DNA of 64,000 nucleotides from assembly GCA_022316685.1 (NCBI GenBank), contig JAKJHU010000056.1, positions 1,169,872 through 1,233,871 of the forward strand, written 5' to 3'. Shown here one piece after another: positions 25,676 to 37,110 of the stretch. Positions within the stretch are counted from its first letter, which is position 1. Every line of letters begins with the position of its first letter. The notes under the pieces are model-generated. The model was not told where the DNA came from, did not search any database, and worked only from the letters and a program-made list of their open reading frames with translations. The translations under genes were made by a program, and so were the position numbers. This DNA comes from Progne subis subis (Eukaryota; Chordata; Aves; Passeriformes; Hirundinidae).

Positions 25676-27370
25676 TCTCATTTTAGAGACAAATTTAGGA
25701 GAAAATGCTTTGGAATTAGTGTTTCCTCCGAAGAGAAGGGCTTCAGTAATCCCTTTTTCTGTCAATGAGAAAATAGATACCAGTGGGTGAAAAAAACCCA
25801 ACTGTTTATTGACAAAGTGCCCACATGACAAAGGAAAAAAATTGAATAAATGCTAGATATTGAACTGTCAGAACCTTATCCCCAATACACACCCACCCAG
25901 CCACAGCAGAACAAAAAAACCCCCCAAAATGCCAGGGAAAGAAACAAACAGAGAGGCTGTGTGGCAGGGGGAACAAAATGGCACTGGCTTTTTTTTTTTT
26001 TTTTTTTTGTCTTAGGGAGGGAAAAAAATTCACACAACAGCTTGGGCAAAACAAATGGGAACCTGTGGAACCTCTGGCACCGGTTCTCCTCACAGCAAAT
26101 GAAGCTGATGGATTTTAGTGTCTTTTCTCTTGTTGGTTCAGCTTTTCCCAAGGTCTTGGGCTGGGTGGAACAGATCCTGCACTCCTGACTGATCAGCTCC
26201 TGGTGATTGTCTCATCTTGGACCAAAACCACACTGAACAGCTCAAGGAAAAAAAACAAAAGCTGCCAAAGGATTGCTGCTGCAGTGTCTCCAGTCCAGGA
26301 AAAGGGGAAAAAAAGAAACTTCTTGCTTAATCTAACAAAATACCAAGCTAGCTGAGCAACTCTCTTGGGGTGATTTTATGATGATGCTCTATTCCCTAAC
26401 TGTCTGCTTTTTGCCAGAAATGTCTGCTGTACTTTAAAGCTGGTCCAGGGGATGGGTGTGAGCCTTGGGGACTCCTGTGTGGGCTTTGTTCAAAGACTTA
26501 CTCCTGGATGTGCTCCATGCTGTGTGGTGGACATCGGCAGTTACATTTGTTGCTTAACTTTTATTTTTGGTAGCTTAAGCAAGAAGTTTCTTTTTTTCTT
26601 GAACACTTTCGGTTTGGTTTTTGGTCTGAAATCAGACCATTGCCAAGATGGACCAGGGCCTGCAAGGGGACTGGCAGGAGCCACTCTGAGCCTGAGACCT
26701 CAGAAGAAAAAAGCTGAACTAACAAGAGAAAGGACACCAAAACCCACCAGCTTCATCTGCTGTGAGGAGGAGACCAACGCCAGAGGTTCATCAGGTTTCC
26801 CATCTGTTTTGCCCAAGCTGCTATGGGAACTCCTTTTTATTTTCCCCCCTTCCCTGAGACAATGGGGCCAGCACCATTTTTGTCTTCCCAGCTATGTGGC
26901 CAGCCAGCCTGTTTATTTCTTCCCTAGAAATTTTGAGGGTTTTTTTGTTGGGTGAGGGGTAAGGTTCTGAAAATAAATATCTAGCATCTATTCAATCTTT
27001 TTCTGTGCCTTACGGGCACCGTGCTTTGTTAATAAATAGGAGGTTTTTTCACTTTCGCCCACTGGTATTTCTCTTGTTGGCAAAAGGCATTACTAAAGCC
27101 CTTCTCTTTGGAGGAAACATTAATTCCAGAGTGTTTTCTCCAAATTTGTCTCTAAAATGAGTCAGCATCAAAGTAACATCCAGTCTGTGCTGCACCCAAC
27201 ACTCCCTTGAGTGAGTCTTTTTAACAAAGCCTGTGCAGGAGCCCCCAAAGCTCACACTCATCCCCTGGACTGGCCTTAGACTACAGCAGCCATTTCTGGA
27301 CATAAAGAAGATGACCAGGAAGAGAGTATCCTCATAAAATCACCTCACGACACACAAGCAGGGCTGAAAC
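25676..27370. repeat. Imperfect inverted repeat (palindromic) between the convergent SLC22A13 copies
   Basis: The left arm at about 25676-26335 pairs with about 27165-26565 read on the opposite strand, over nearly the whole length. Landmarks are ATTTTAGAGACAAATTT…GGAGAAAA…, AGAAGGGCTT, TACCAGTGGG, AACAAAGTGC, GATGCTAGATAT, CAGCTTGGGCAAAACA and AAGAAACTTCTTGCTTAA. A further block at about 26368-26530 matches 27170-27370, also inverted but out of mirror order, so one arm is permuted. Long open frames inside it carry no protein similarity that I recognise. It could be two opposed copies of an unnamed interspersed element, or eroded inner arms of the gene duplication. Confidence 0.75.
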
Positions 27371-27663
27371 AGCTGCTGTTGTCAGAGGAGCCCCACAGGG
27401 ACCACTGAGATAACCAACACATTTTCAGTGTCAGTGACACCAACAAACTGTGCTGAAATGCTGGCTGTGGGGCAGAGGCATCAGGATCCTGGACCTTCCC
27501 CCTTTACCTAGAGGACATCACCCTCTCCTTTCACCTGACCCCATGCTGGGAAGCCCCAGGTCCATGAGAAGAGCAAAGCTTGCAAAAAGGGACCCAGGCA
27601 GGGAATGGCTGAGGAAGTGAAGAGATGGACATTAAAGCTGCTGTCCTGACCATGCAAGAAGCC

Positions 27664-28095
27664 ATAGAATCATCTGTTCGTTTAGGGTGGAAAATACTTC
27701 TAAGACCTCTGTCTCCAGCCATCAGCCCAGCACTGCCAGATCCACCACGAAACCACATCCCTAAATGACACAGCTACGTGTCTTTTAGATACCCCCAAGG
27801 ATGGTGACTCCACCAGTGGCCTGGGCAGCCTGTTCCAGTGTTGGACAATGCTTCTGGAGAAGAAATTTTCCCTATTATCCAATTTAAACCTCCCGTGGTG
27901 CAACTTGGAGTAATTTCCACTTGTCCTGTCATTTGTTACTTGGGAGAAGAGACTGACCCCCACCTGCCTGCATCCTCCTCTCAGGGATTTGAAGAGAGTG
28001 AGAGAGTACCCCCCGACCCTCCTTTTCTCCAGGCTGAGCTCCCCCAGCTCCCTCAGCTGCTCCAGCTGCCTTTCCCAGTTCCATTCCCTTCAGTG
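27664..28095 (-). mobile_element. CR1 LINE 3' fragment
   Basis: On the - strand the sequence shows the usual CR1 3' module. Translated remnants such as RFKLDNRENFFSRSIVQHWN and LPRPLVESPSLGV precede a degraded tail. It is intergenic and truncated, with no functional ORF. Confidence 0.8.
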
Positions 28096-28691
28096 CCAAA
28101 GCTCAGATCTTGCAAACTCCCTATCTCCTCTCCACCCATGGCTATGTTCCACATGACTGGGGTGATTTTGAGCAAAAAAGCCAAAACACAAAATGAATAT
28201 CAGCTCCAGGCACATCTGGCCTGAACTTGGGACACCCCAGCCCTCAAAACACCATTTACTAGAGCACAAAGAGATTGGAAAACAAAGGGTGCAGCAAATC
28301 TGAGTGAGCAGCCTTCTCCTTCTTTGGGAGTAGTGATATGCTTGAGGAGAAGGATTCATCAGAGGGCACTGAAATGCATCCTCTGCTGGCAAACAAATTA
28401 GCAGAGAGAAGCCCACTCTTCTCTTTCTTTTGCATAACACTAGATGACACTAAAATGTCATGGCTGAGCTGGGAGCAGACAACTAAAGGTCACTGCAAAA
28501 GGCTCACCGTGACTGAGGAAAGCTGTCCAAATGCCCACACAGTTTGGCATCGAATTGCAGCATTCTCATGGAATTCAGAAAACTTCCACAGCTGCTAGTA
28601 GAGAAAAAAAAAAAAAATGCAGATTGTTCATTGGAAGACTTTGAAAAAAGAAAAAAAAATCGTTATTGAACTCAGCCTCTGTGCTTTAACA

Positions 28692-29330
28692 CTGTTTTTG
28701 CATTGTTTGTGTGTGATGGAAACAAAGCACGTTTCCATCTGTGTGTTAAATTACAGACTTAACAATTTCTGTGTAGAAAACACTCCAGAGCCAAGAGCAG
28801 TTACAAAGGCCAACTGTGAAACAGTAGGAAAAAAAAAAAGTCAACAACATTTATTATTCACATATTGCATTACAAGTGTCTCTTATCAAACTCAGAGCAT
28901 AATTTATATTATTCATGTAGAAACTCAACTTCAACACCACATGGAAAGAAAAGCTAAATACGTGTGTGACAGGGGTGCAGTGACATCCTGATCAAACGTC
29001 GAGGCTTGGGCTGATGCACAGCCCGACGACCCAAGGGATTTAGTGCAGGAGGGACAAAGCCAGCGCCCGCTTTTGCCCAGCACAGCCACTCTACTGGTGA
29101 TTCTTTATTGCTGTAAAACACGACAGGGATGGTTCCACGGGTACCAGCTTGCAAAGGACTGGGGAACACGGTGGGAGGCCAGCCAGGCATGACCAAACTG
29201 GGTTTCAGGGACACTTGGAAGTGCATCTGTTGCAAAGGCAGAGTGACACAGACCTCCTCTCCCTGTGACCATGTGTACATCATCTGAAAGACCAGTTTCC
29301 AGGCAGCAATGCCTCCATGGTCTGCTTCAA
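28692..29330 (-). repeat. Inverted copy U2 of the OXSR1 3' UTR segment, at the 3' end of SLC22A13 copy 2
   Basis: This is a 639-bp near-identical inverted copy of 14391-15028. A single G/T difference is visible beside the AATAAA, plus small tract differences. It begins about 155 nt after the copy 2 stop codon. It carries its AATAAA signals (TTTATT at 29104-29109 on +, and another near 28854) in the sense of copy 2, so it probably serves as that gene's 3' UTR and polyadenylation region. Confidence 0.9.
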
Positions 29331-29484
29331 GAATGATGAAATCAGACTAGATTGGGTCTAGGCTTTCTAGAGGTGTGCAGCCTTTCTGGTTCATGGTGGG
29401 TAGTAGATGCCTGTCCAGTCATCACTTGCTCTCTGAGCATCTGCACATGTCCTTCTCCAAGTCTTTGTCATCATTTCTGGTGTC

Positions 29485-32400
29485 TCAGAAAAATTCACTA
29501 GTTTTCTGCTCCTGAAGATAAGAAGGAAAGAGGAAGTGAGACTGTATTCATCTCTGACTGACATTTTTTCTTTGCCTTAAATTTGCAGTTTTTGATATTT
29601 TTTTTCCTCAATTTCAGAGTTCCCTGTACCTACTTTAGCTGGAGGCTGGTTGTTCCTTGTGTCATCTGTCAGGTCAACGCCTCGGGTCTCAGGCAGCAGG
29701 ATGCAGAGCAAGGCCACCACCACAGGGATGCTCCCAAAGATGGCCATGGGGATGGCCTGGTGGTACTGGTCCAGGGAAATGATCAGTGGGGCCAGGATCC
29801 CGGCCACCCTGGCCATGGTCGAGCACAGCCCCACGCCTGTCTGCCTGGGGGAGAGAGGAACAGCGGGAGGTGTGGGCAGGGGTCATCCTTCCTGGACTGA
29901 ATGTGGCCCCATGGCCACCTCCAGCCATGGCAGAAGGAGGCCCTGATGTGTGGGGATGTCTCACCTGAGGACGGTGGGGAAGACCTCAGCGGCATAGACG
30001 TAGGAGGTGGAGAAAGAGGCCGTGGCTGTGAACTTGCCGATGATGGCCAGGACGGTGATTGCCACGGGCAGGTCTGAGGGGAGGAGGAGAGACGACCACT
30101 GTAACCTCCAGGGGGATGGTTCACTTGGGATCAGAACTCTGTGCAGTGGGATTTCTTGGGACAGCTATTTCTAATAGACTTGCTGAGCAAACCTTCCACC
30201 AAAACCATTGGAAAAGATCCCCAGCATACCCTTACGTAGAAAATACCCTCTGGCAAAGAGAACTCAGATTTCTCCTAAGGCCTTGGGCATTTTCTAGATC
30301 TGCAACTGAAGTGAGCTGCTGAGCCACCACAGGTGTTTTGGGAGTGCTTGGCTGGAAATGCCACGTCCCTGACCTAGAAAGCATTGGGAAGCCCCACTGT
30401 TACCTTCAGTCTCACTCACAACACTGGCACAGCAGCAGGGGTGGGGTATGGACTGGGGCAGAAACAGATGCAAACAGATGAGGGGGAGTGGGAATTTGCT
30501 TTTTCTCTTTGTCTAAGAAAGGGAGACATGGTGGCTTTTAAAGCGCTGCTGCTGCTCTACCTTCCTGCCAGGAGGTGGTTGTGTCTAGCAGGTTGTGGTG
30601 TGTAATGGACACTGCCTGCCAAGGGCCAGGAACTGTGGAAGAACCAGGCACAGCCCTGAGGGAGAAGGAATCCAAGGTGAGGGGAAGCCAGAATGCTGGG
30701 GATGAAGCACCCTGGGCTGTGGCAGTGGAGGCAGCTGAGCCCATGGGAGTGAGCATGGGTCTGCCAGGATGGGAGGATGAGTCTGAACAAGGGTAGGGAT
30801 GTCCAGGGCTCTGCCCAGCTCTGCTCACAGGCTGGGAAGCTTCACCTTCAGGGATGCCAGTGAGGATGAGACAAATCAGGCCAGACAGAAGCAGGAGAAT
30901 GCTCTGCACTTTCTTCCTCCCAAACCATTCAAGCAAGAAAATGCAGGAAATTCGAGCTGGAAGCTCCACTGCTCCAAAGGCCAGCTGTGTCAGGTAGATG
31001 TCCAGACCAAAATCTGTCACACTGAGGCTCAGCCCATAGTAGACAAAAGCTGTCTGCAAACCTGAAATTCAAGTAAAGCAGAATAGAGCAGTGTCACCAG
31101 GTGGTTTTATGGGGGTTTATAACTAAAAATTAGAAAGGTTAGAACACATGCAACTTATTTAAACTCCCAACAATCTCTGTTTTGGTTCTAGTCACTACCT
31201 TTGACTGTTCTGTGGGACATAGTTGCAGGAGATAAAGCAGACTAGATCTCCATATGGTCAGCAAATTTTAGACTGAACCCAAAGCTTCTAGATAGGCACA
31301 AAACTACTCCAAGGCCCAGGGATTGCCAAAGCTGGAATTACTCAAGCCTTTCTAACAAAACCCACAGTATCATGGATATTCATCTCCTATCCATGCCCAG
31401 ACATGGTAAATCTGGTCCAGTATGTGGACGTAGAATGATAGCAGATAAAGACATTGTTCTGGTTTTGTTTGAAACTGGGTGGAAACACCACTTAATGTAG
31501 CGGTTTCACGTTTGCCAAATACTGTTTGCTAAATTTAATGGTCTTAATGCATGCTTTCTTTTTCCCTTGTGAAATAGGATCAGGAGACGTAAAGCAGGTT
31601 TAAGCTTGAAGATTAACAAATAGTTTTATTAACACACACTAAAAGAATGGAAAAGGGAAAAAAAGTTGGGAAAAAAATGAAATTTCAAAACACTCCTCTC
31701 TCCCTCTACAAACTGTTAATTGTCTTACAAAACAACATAGAGAGACACAATCTGTGGTTTTCAGTCAGTTTCACCATTTAAATGTAAACTTCATCACTTT
31801 GGGAGAGGAGTCTCTCTAGAGTCCTATGGAAACATTTACCACAAGACAAAAACAATCTCATGGCTCCCAATGTCACAAACCTGCAACTGTCTGGAATTTT
31901 TGCAGATTGTGCAGTCTCACCCATTAGCAGCCTTTCCCCTGGCTACTTATGGGCCTCTCAGCATATTTGGGGTACTGTTTAAGAATGCTTCTTCTAGTAC
32001 AAAACAAGGATTCTCTTCTTCTATCTCTAAAATCTTCTCTATTTCAAAAGAAATAGAGACTTCCTTTTACCTCAGGAGCTGAGGGCCTCAAATTACTTTC
32101 TCTCTAAAATCATCTTCATCTCAAAGGCTGAGACCTCCTTTTACCCCAGTAACAAGGGGTTTACTGTTCAAGATTCTCACTTAAATCTCAATTATATCAA
32201 TCCTTAACTTTTGATTAGAACCAGCATTCCCCCAAACAACATTAAGATGTTACAAGAAATAGTCTATTTCTCCACAGTTTACACTAGAGAAGTCCAGCTA
32301 AAAATGTCCACTCCCTCAATCCCTTCTAATAATCTTTATCAGTCTTTTTTCACTCTTGTTCTACTGACTTCATGCTGTGTGTTTTCCATGTTTACTCTGT

Positions 32401-35400
32401 CTCTTCTCTCTCTCAGGGAAGGGTTAGGCCTTGGAAGCTTCATTTTACTAGGAAAAGGTTAAATCCACCCAGGCCTGCAGTGGCCATGACCGCTGGGCAG
32501 CAGTCTCTCCCCAGCTGCATCTCAGATCAGCTGGGTTTCTCCTCCTTCACTCTTTTCCTCTCCTCTGGAATCACCGGAGGAGGGGAGGGGGGGAGCTCTG
32601 CCCACCCCTTGGTGACAATCGGGACAGCCACAGCCCAACCGGGCCCAGAGCTGTTATCAGGGGCCTGGCAGAGATCCCTCCCTGTTCCCTGGCTCTGTGG
32701 CTCCAGGGAGGTTTTGAAAGTGGCTGATGTTGAGCTGCAGCATCTCCTCCCCTGCCAGGAGCCGATGGAGCCTGGCCAGACCTCGGGCCAGCTCCCCTAG
32801 CAAAGGCAGGAGGGGAGCAGCAAGCCCAGCCATCCAACACAATTGCCTGACACGATGTTACCTGTTCAACCGTCCAGGAGGAAAAAAAGGACTGCCTCAA
32901 CAAAATCAGGATTTATATGGGTACTTCTTAAAGTCGTATTCAACATTCTCAGTGGTTAAAGCATATATCAGTATCTGAAATTAACTTCTGATAGGTCTCT
33001 GTCCTTTCTAAAACAATTCCAAGGTCCTGACAGGGCAATATTCTGTATTCCTCTTTAACTAAAAACCAAACTGTGTTAATCCATGACAGACATACACATA
33101 CATATTACCAGAAATATCACTTTGATTTATCACTCTTGTCAACCATCAATTTCTTTTCTTTCACCTGGTAGTTTTGACAGAGGGGACCAGGGAATGTCTT
33201 ACCAGACACATGACATGATTAAAGTCACCTTCCGCAGGTGCTTCTTCCGAAAGAGATCCAGGAAACTTCCAGACTTGACCTCCTTCTCGGGCTTCAGCTT
33301 CAAAACACAGAAAGTCAAAGAGTCAGAGCAGGAAAAGGAAACCCATGTCCAGCTCCTTTTCCATCTGCAGTCCATGGAAAGCCTCGGTGGGACAGGCCTG
33401 TGACCCCCAGTGCTCTGGGAGGGAGGGCAGCCCAGTGGGGCTGGGCTCCTGCCCCTGTGCCCAGGGCTGGTGACTGAGAGGTTCCCCAGGATGAACATCT
33501 CCCCAGCGTAGGAACTTTGGGGTGGGCAAGGAGAGAACTCCCCTTCAGGCATTTCTGCATGGAAACCCACAGACTAAACAGAGACTCCATGCTCATCAGT
33601 CACACTCCTGGAATCCTCACAGGAGAAAAGCCAGGAAAACATTTCGTTCCTTCCCACATCCCCAGGGGGGCTCCAGAAAGCTCCAGGCTGAGCCTCAGCA
33701 GAAGCTGGGCCTCTTCCTTGAGCTCGCCCCTGTGTAACTGAGCTGGAGCTGGAGTTCCCCACAGCCCATGGCCAGACCATCCCCAGTGGGAATGGAGAGA
33801 GGTTTCTGAGCTGAGCTGAGCTCCAGGGGCTGCTGCAAGGCCCAGGGCAGTGTGTGAGGACAGGAACCCCCCAGTACCTGCTCCAGGAACTCTGGTGGGA
33901 GGCTGCGCTTGTTGGTGGCTGCCGCCTTCTGCAGGACCTTCTTGGCCTCCTCGATTCTGCCTTTGGTCACCAGCCAGCGAGCTGACTCTGGGAGCACCCT
34001 GCCAGGAGGGAGGTCAGGACATGCTGCTGTGTCCTGCTGGGTTCCCCCACAGCCCCTTTCTCTGGGACCCGCCCAGCAAGCCATGGCCACCACAGAATTG
34101 GATCACAGGAGCACAGAATCTTCTGCGTTGGAAGGGACCCACAAGGATCATCAAGGCCAACTCTGAAGTGAATGGCCCATGGGTTCAATGGGTCTAAATA
34201 CCCTAAATTTAGGCTCCCAAGGCCACATTTGGAGACCTGAAGCAAAGCAGGTGGTGCTCTCAGCAGTCCAGTGCCCCAGGGAGATGTGCTGAGCTCTGCA
34301 GCAGCTCCTCCAGCACCTGCACTCCAATGGGAAAGACCCAGCTTGGTTCTGAGCTGCTGCCACCTCACTCACACCCTCCCATCAGTGTTGTGATGGGCAT
34401 CACCCCCCATCTGCTTACCAGATGTAGAAGAAAAGGGCAAACATAGGAGCAGATCCTGCAATTTCCAGCAGCCTCCAGTTGCGAATTCCATAGCTCATAC
34501 CTGCCACCGTCATCTGCCCGATGGCGAAAGCTGTGTGAGTAATCATCAGTGCCTTTGTCCGGTAGGAGACACCAACCCATTCTGTAGCTAAGAGGAAAAA
34601 CAAAGGTTCAGGCTTTGCTTTGGGCTCTGTTTTGTTATTGTATCTTGTGAAGCCACATCTGCTCCCTCAGGGCTTCCCACTCACCCAGGGATACGACTGT
34701 AACCATAATTCCCGACACCGCAGCTCCCACGACACACCTGATGGCCATGAACACATAGATATGGGGCACAAAGGCAACTCCCAGGCCAAACACACCCTGG
34801 ATGAGGATACAGATGAGAAAGACTGGCCGCCTGCCGATCCTGTGGGAGAAGAGGAGATACCCGGTCAGTACCTGGAGAGACCCCATGGGGAGAGGGAATA
34901 GCCCAGGAGGGATTCAAAATGATTTGAGAACCAGAGGAGATTTGACATCCATGTGAACGTAACTCCTCTGTACACCCCAAGAAATAATGTGCAAAAAAAT
35001 CAGTGTCTCCCAGTGTTGACCCATCATGGTTCTGGCAAAGCCTGAGACACCAGCAGGGGCTAAACTTGTGACTCCTGAAGAGCCATCCCCACAAGGCTAT
35101 ATCTGCCTCTATTTTCAACACTCAGACATTTCCAGACCTCTCAGGTGGCACCAGATGCCCAATCTTAGGCAAGGGAGTTGAGTCCTGTGAAGGGAGCAGT
35201 TCCTGTTCACTGCATGGGCAGTCCACACCCTCATCTGAGCTGTCCCTGGGTGCTGGGCAGTGTCTCTGGGAAGGAACTGTGTTTTCTCACCTGTCACTTA
35301 GCATCCCAAAGATCATGGCTCCTATGAGAAGCCCAGCCATGTAGATGGACTGGGAGACATCATTCAGGACCGCCCTGTCACACACCAGGTCAAACTAGAG

Positions 35401-37041
35401 GAAGGAAAACACAGATGCTATTGTTTTTGCCAGATGTCAGCTGCTTTCTGGGCATGGGCAGCCTTTCTGGTTCATGGTGGATCCAGGATCTGGGTGCCTG
35501 AGCTCTCGCTCCAGCCCTTGGGAGCAGAGGACCTCTTACAAGGGCTCGAGCCCTTCATGGTGAGCACTTAGGACAAAAATCAATGATGGGACGGGCACAT
35601 GAGGTGCTCAGCATGTCTCTGCATCCTGGTGCACATCTGCTGGGTGCTGGGATCTGCAGGATTCCCCTCCAGCCCAAACATCCCTGCAGAAGCCTCCTGG
35701 TTGGCAAGTTTTGTTTAAAGTGTGACCTTGGGGTGAGAGCTGTATCAGTTTTCTTCTCTGGCTGAAAAGGCAGGACAGGGTGGAAAGAGGAAGAGAGCTA
35801 TGTTTTGTCTGATAAAGGAGGACCAGCATAGGAATGGGAAGGGATGCAGCTGCTGAAAACTCCGGAAAAGCCTTGTCTGAAATGGACTTGGTGCTTCAGG
35901 GACACCAAGAAGCCTTTACAAATGCCAGAGGCTGGACTTTCTCCTTTGCTCTAACCCAAAGAAAGTGAGAAAGTGCTGGAGCTGACAGGTAGGAAAGGAG
36001 GGAGGAGGAATGAGAGAAAGTGAGAAAGGAGCAAAGGTCCACAGAGGGAGAATCACAGAATCATGGAATCATTATGTTGGAAAATACCTCCAAGAACATC
36101 AAATACAACCTTTGACAGGGCACTACTATGTAAACTAGAAAGTTGTAAGGCAGAATGGAGAAGTTGAGGATACTGATAAACAAAGCTTTTGCTCAACTGC
36201 ATGGTCCCTGGCATGTCTTGTTGCAGCCCTGAAGGTTTCTGGAGGCCCAGGAAATATCAATGACAAGCACTTGGAAGGTCCTCTGTCCTTCACAAAGAAG
36301 ATGATATGAGTAGAACCAGGCAGAAGAGCAGGAATACTGTGGCAGGGATGCCCAAAAGGTCCCTCCAGGCAGATACCTCATGAAGTCAAGGGTCTAGATA
36401 CTGGAAAGGGGACAGATAGTGGGCAGAACTGTGAGCTGGACTCACACCCCCACGGTGACTGCCTGTGCCCTCCCCAGGCATCTTCATTATGGCTTTCTTG
36501 TGACAACCTCCTCGAGATTCCAGCTGCCATCTGTGTGATGGAGGCAAAATCCTGCAGTAAATCTCAACCTGACTGCAGCACAGCTGGCACTGGCTGACCA
36601 AACCTCAGGCCAGGATATTCCCATCCCCTCCTTTCCACGCCCCTGTCTCATGAAACGGCAAATACAGACCTCGGTCAGCAGGGAGGGTGGCTGTTCTGAG
36701 GGGTACACCCAGCCATTGATGCACTTCTCCGTGTCGTTCAGCCCGTAGGCCACGATGGAATCGAGGTCCCAGTCCACCGGGGAGTACATGGAGCACTGCT
36801 CAAACTCCCCGTCCGCGCCCCGGGGCAGGGTGAGGTTCAGCTGCTCTTCCTCCGTCAGGTTGGGGCCGACGGCGCGGATCCAGCTGGTGTCACAGTGGTG
36901 AGGCACTTCCACAACAATGAACACTTGGCCAACCATTTGGAAAGGATTGAGAAGTAGTGGGAGGGAGAGCAGCAGCATCAGCAGTTTCTGATAGAGCCCA
37001 CACTCCCCCAGAGCCTTTAAAAGATCTCCGAATTCAGCCAT
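29485..37041 (-). CDS. SLC22A13: Organic anion transporter SLC22A13-like (OAT10), copy 2, ten exons, frameshift in exon 7
   Basis: This is a paralog of copy 1 on the opposite strand. Exons on the - strand: 37041-36670, 35394-35291, 34839-34685, 34587-34419, 33998-33878, 33297-33203, 31061-30846, 30073-29965, 29844-29634, 29511-29485. Exons 2-6, 8 and 9 have exactly the lengths of copy 1 (104, 155, 169, 121, 95, 109, 211). The start is MAEFGDLL; an in-frame ATG nine nt upstream is less similar to human OAT10. Landmarks are [35 protein letters not shown] and LPETRG. Exon 7 is 216 nt against 215 in copy 1 because AGCTTTGTC became AGCTTTTGTC (31045-31048), which shifts the frame to an early stop. 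The last exon is short and encodes EQKTSEFF, so the PDZ-type tail of copy 1 is missing. Without the extra T the protein would be about 525 aa. The exon 10 choice rests on a strong pyrimidine tract and CAG acceptor and is the least certain part. Confidence 0.88.
31430..33150. mobile_element. Probable transposable-element insertion in intron 6 of SLC22A13 copy 2
   Basis: Intron 6 is about 2.1 kb in copy 2 but 314 bp in copy 1. The extra sequence is AT-rich with a GC-rich segment (about 32460-32830), lacks a coding ORF, and resembles a non-coding LTR-type insert in texture. I could not identify exact termini or target-site duplications, so the class is not assigned and the ends are approximate. 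Confidence 0.4.
34095..34190 (-). mobile_element. CR1 tail in intron 4 of SLC22A13 copy 2
   Basis: This is the same CR1 3' end as at about 20195-20290 in copy 1, at the orthologous intron position and nearly identical. It therefore either predates the gene duplication or was carried across in the 1.2 kb shared tract. Confidence 0.75.
36056..36120 (-). mobile_element. Short CR1 tail in SLC22A13 copy 2 intron 1
   Basis: On + it reads AATCACAGAATCATGGAATC and then TTGGAAAATACCTCCAAGA, the CR1 terminus in - orientation. Only about 65 bp is preserved. Confidence 0.65.
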
Positions 37042-37096
37042 GGTGAGCACCTCTGGGGCCAGGCTGCACTGGTGCTTATAGCTTAAATAGGCAAAT

Positions 37097-37110
37097 ATTA
37101 ATGTTTAAAC
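37097..37110 (-). promoter_or_regulatory. HNF1-like motif upstream of SLC22A13 copy 2
   Basis: On the - strand this reads GTTTAAACATTAAT and lies 69 nt upstream of the ATG at 37041, matching the copy 1 spacing exactly. A TATA-like CTATTTAAG follows on the - strand (about 37082-37090), suggesting transcription starts close to the ATG. Confidence 0.45.

Noticed and set aside
26452..26955. 167-codon open frame on +
   Set aside because: It lies within the imperfect inverted repeat and is mirrored by frames in the other arm. It shows no protein similarity.
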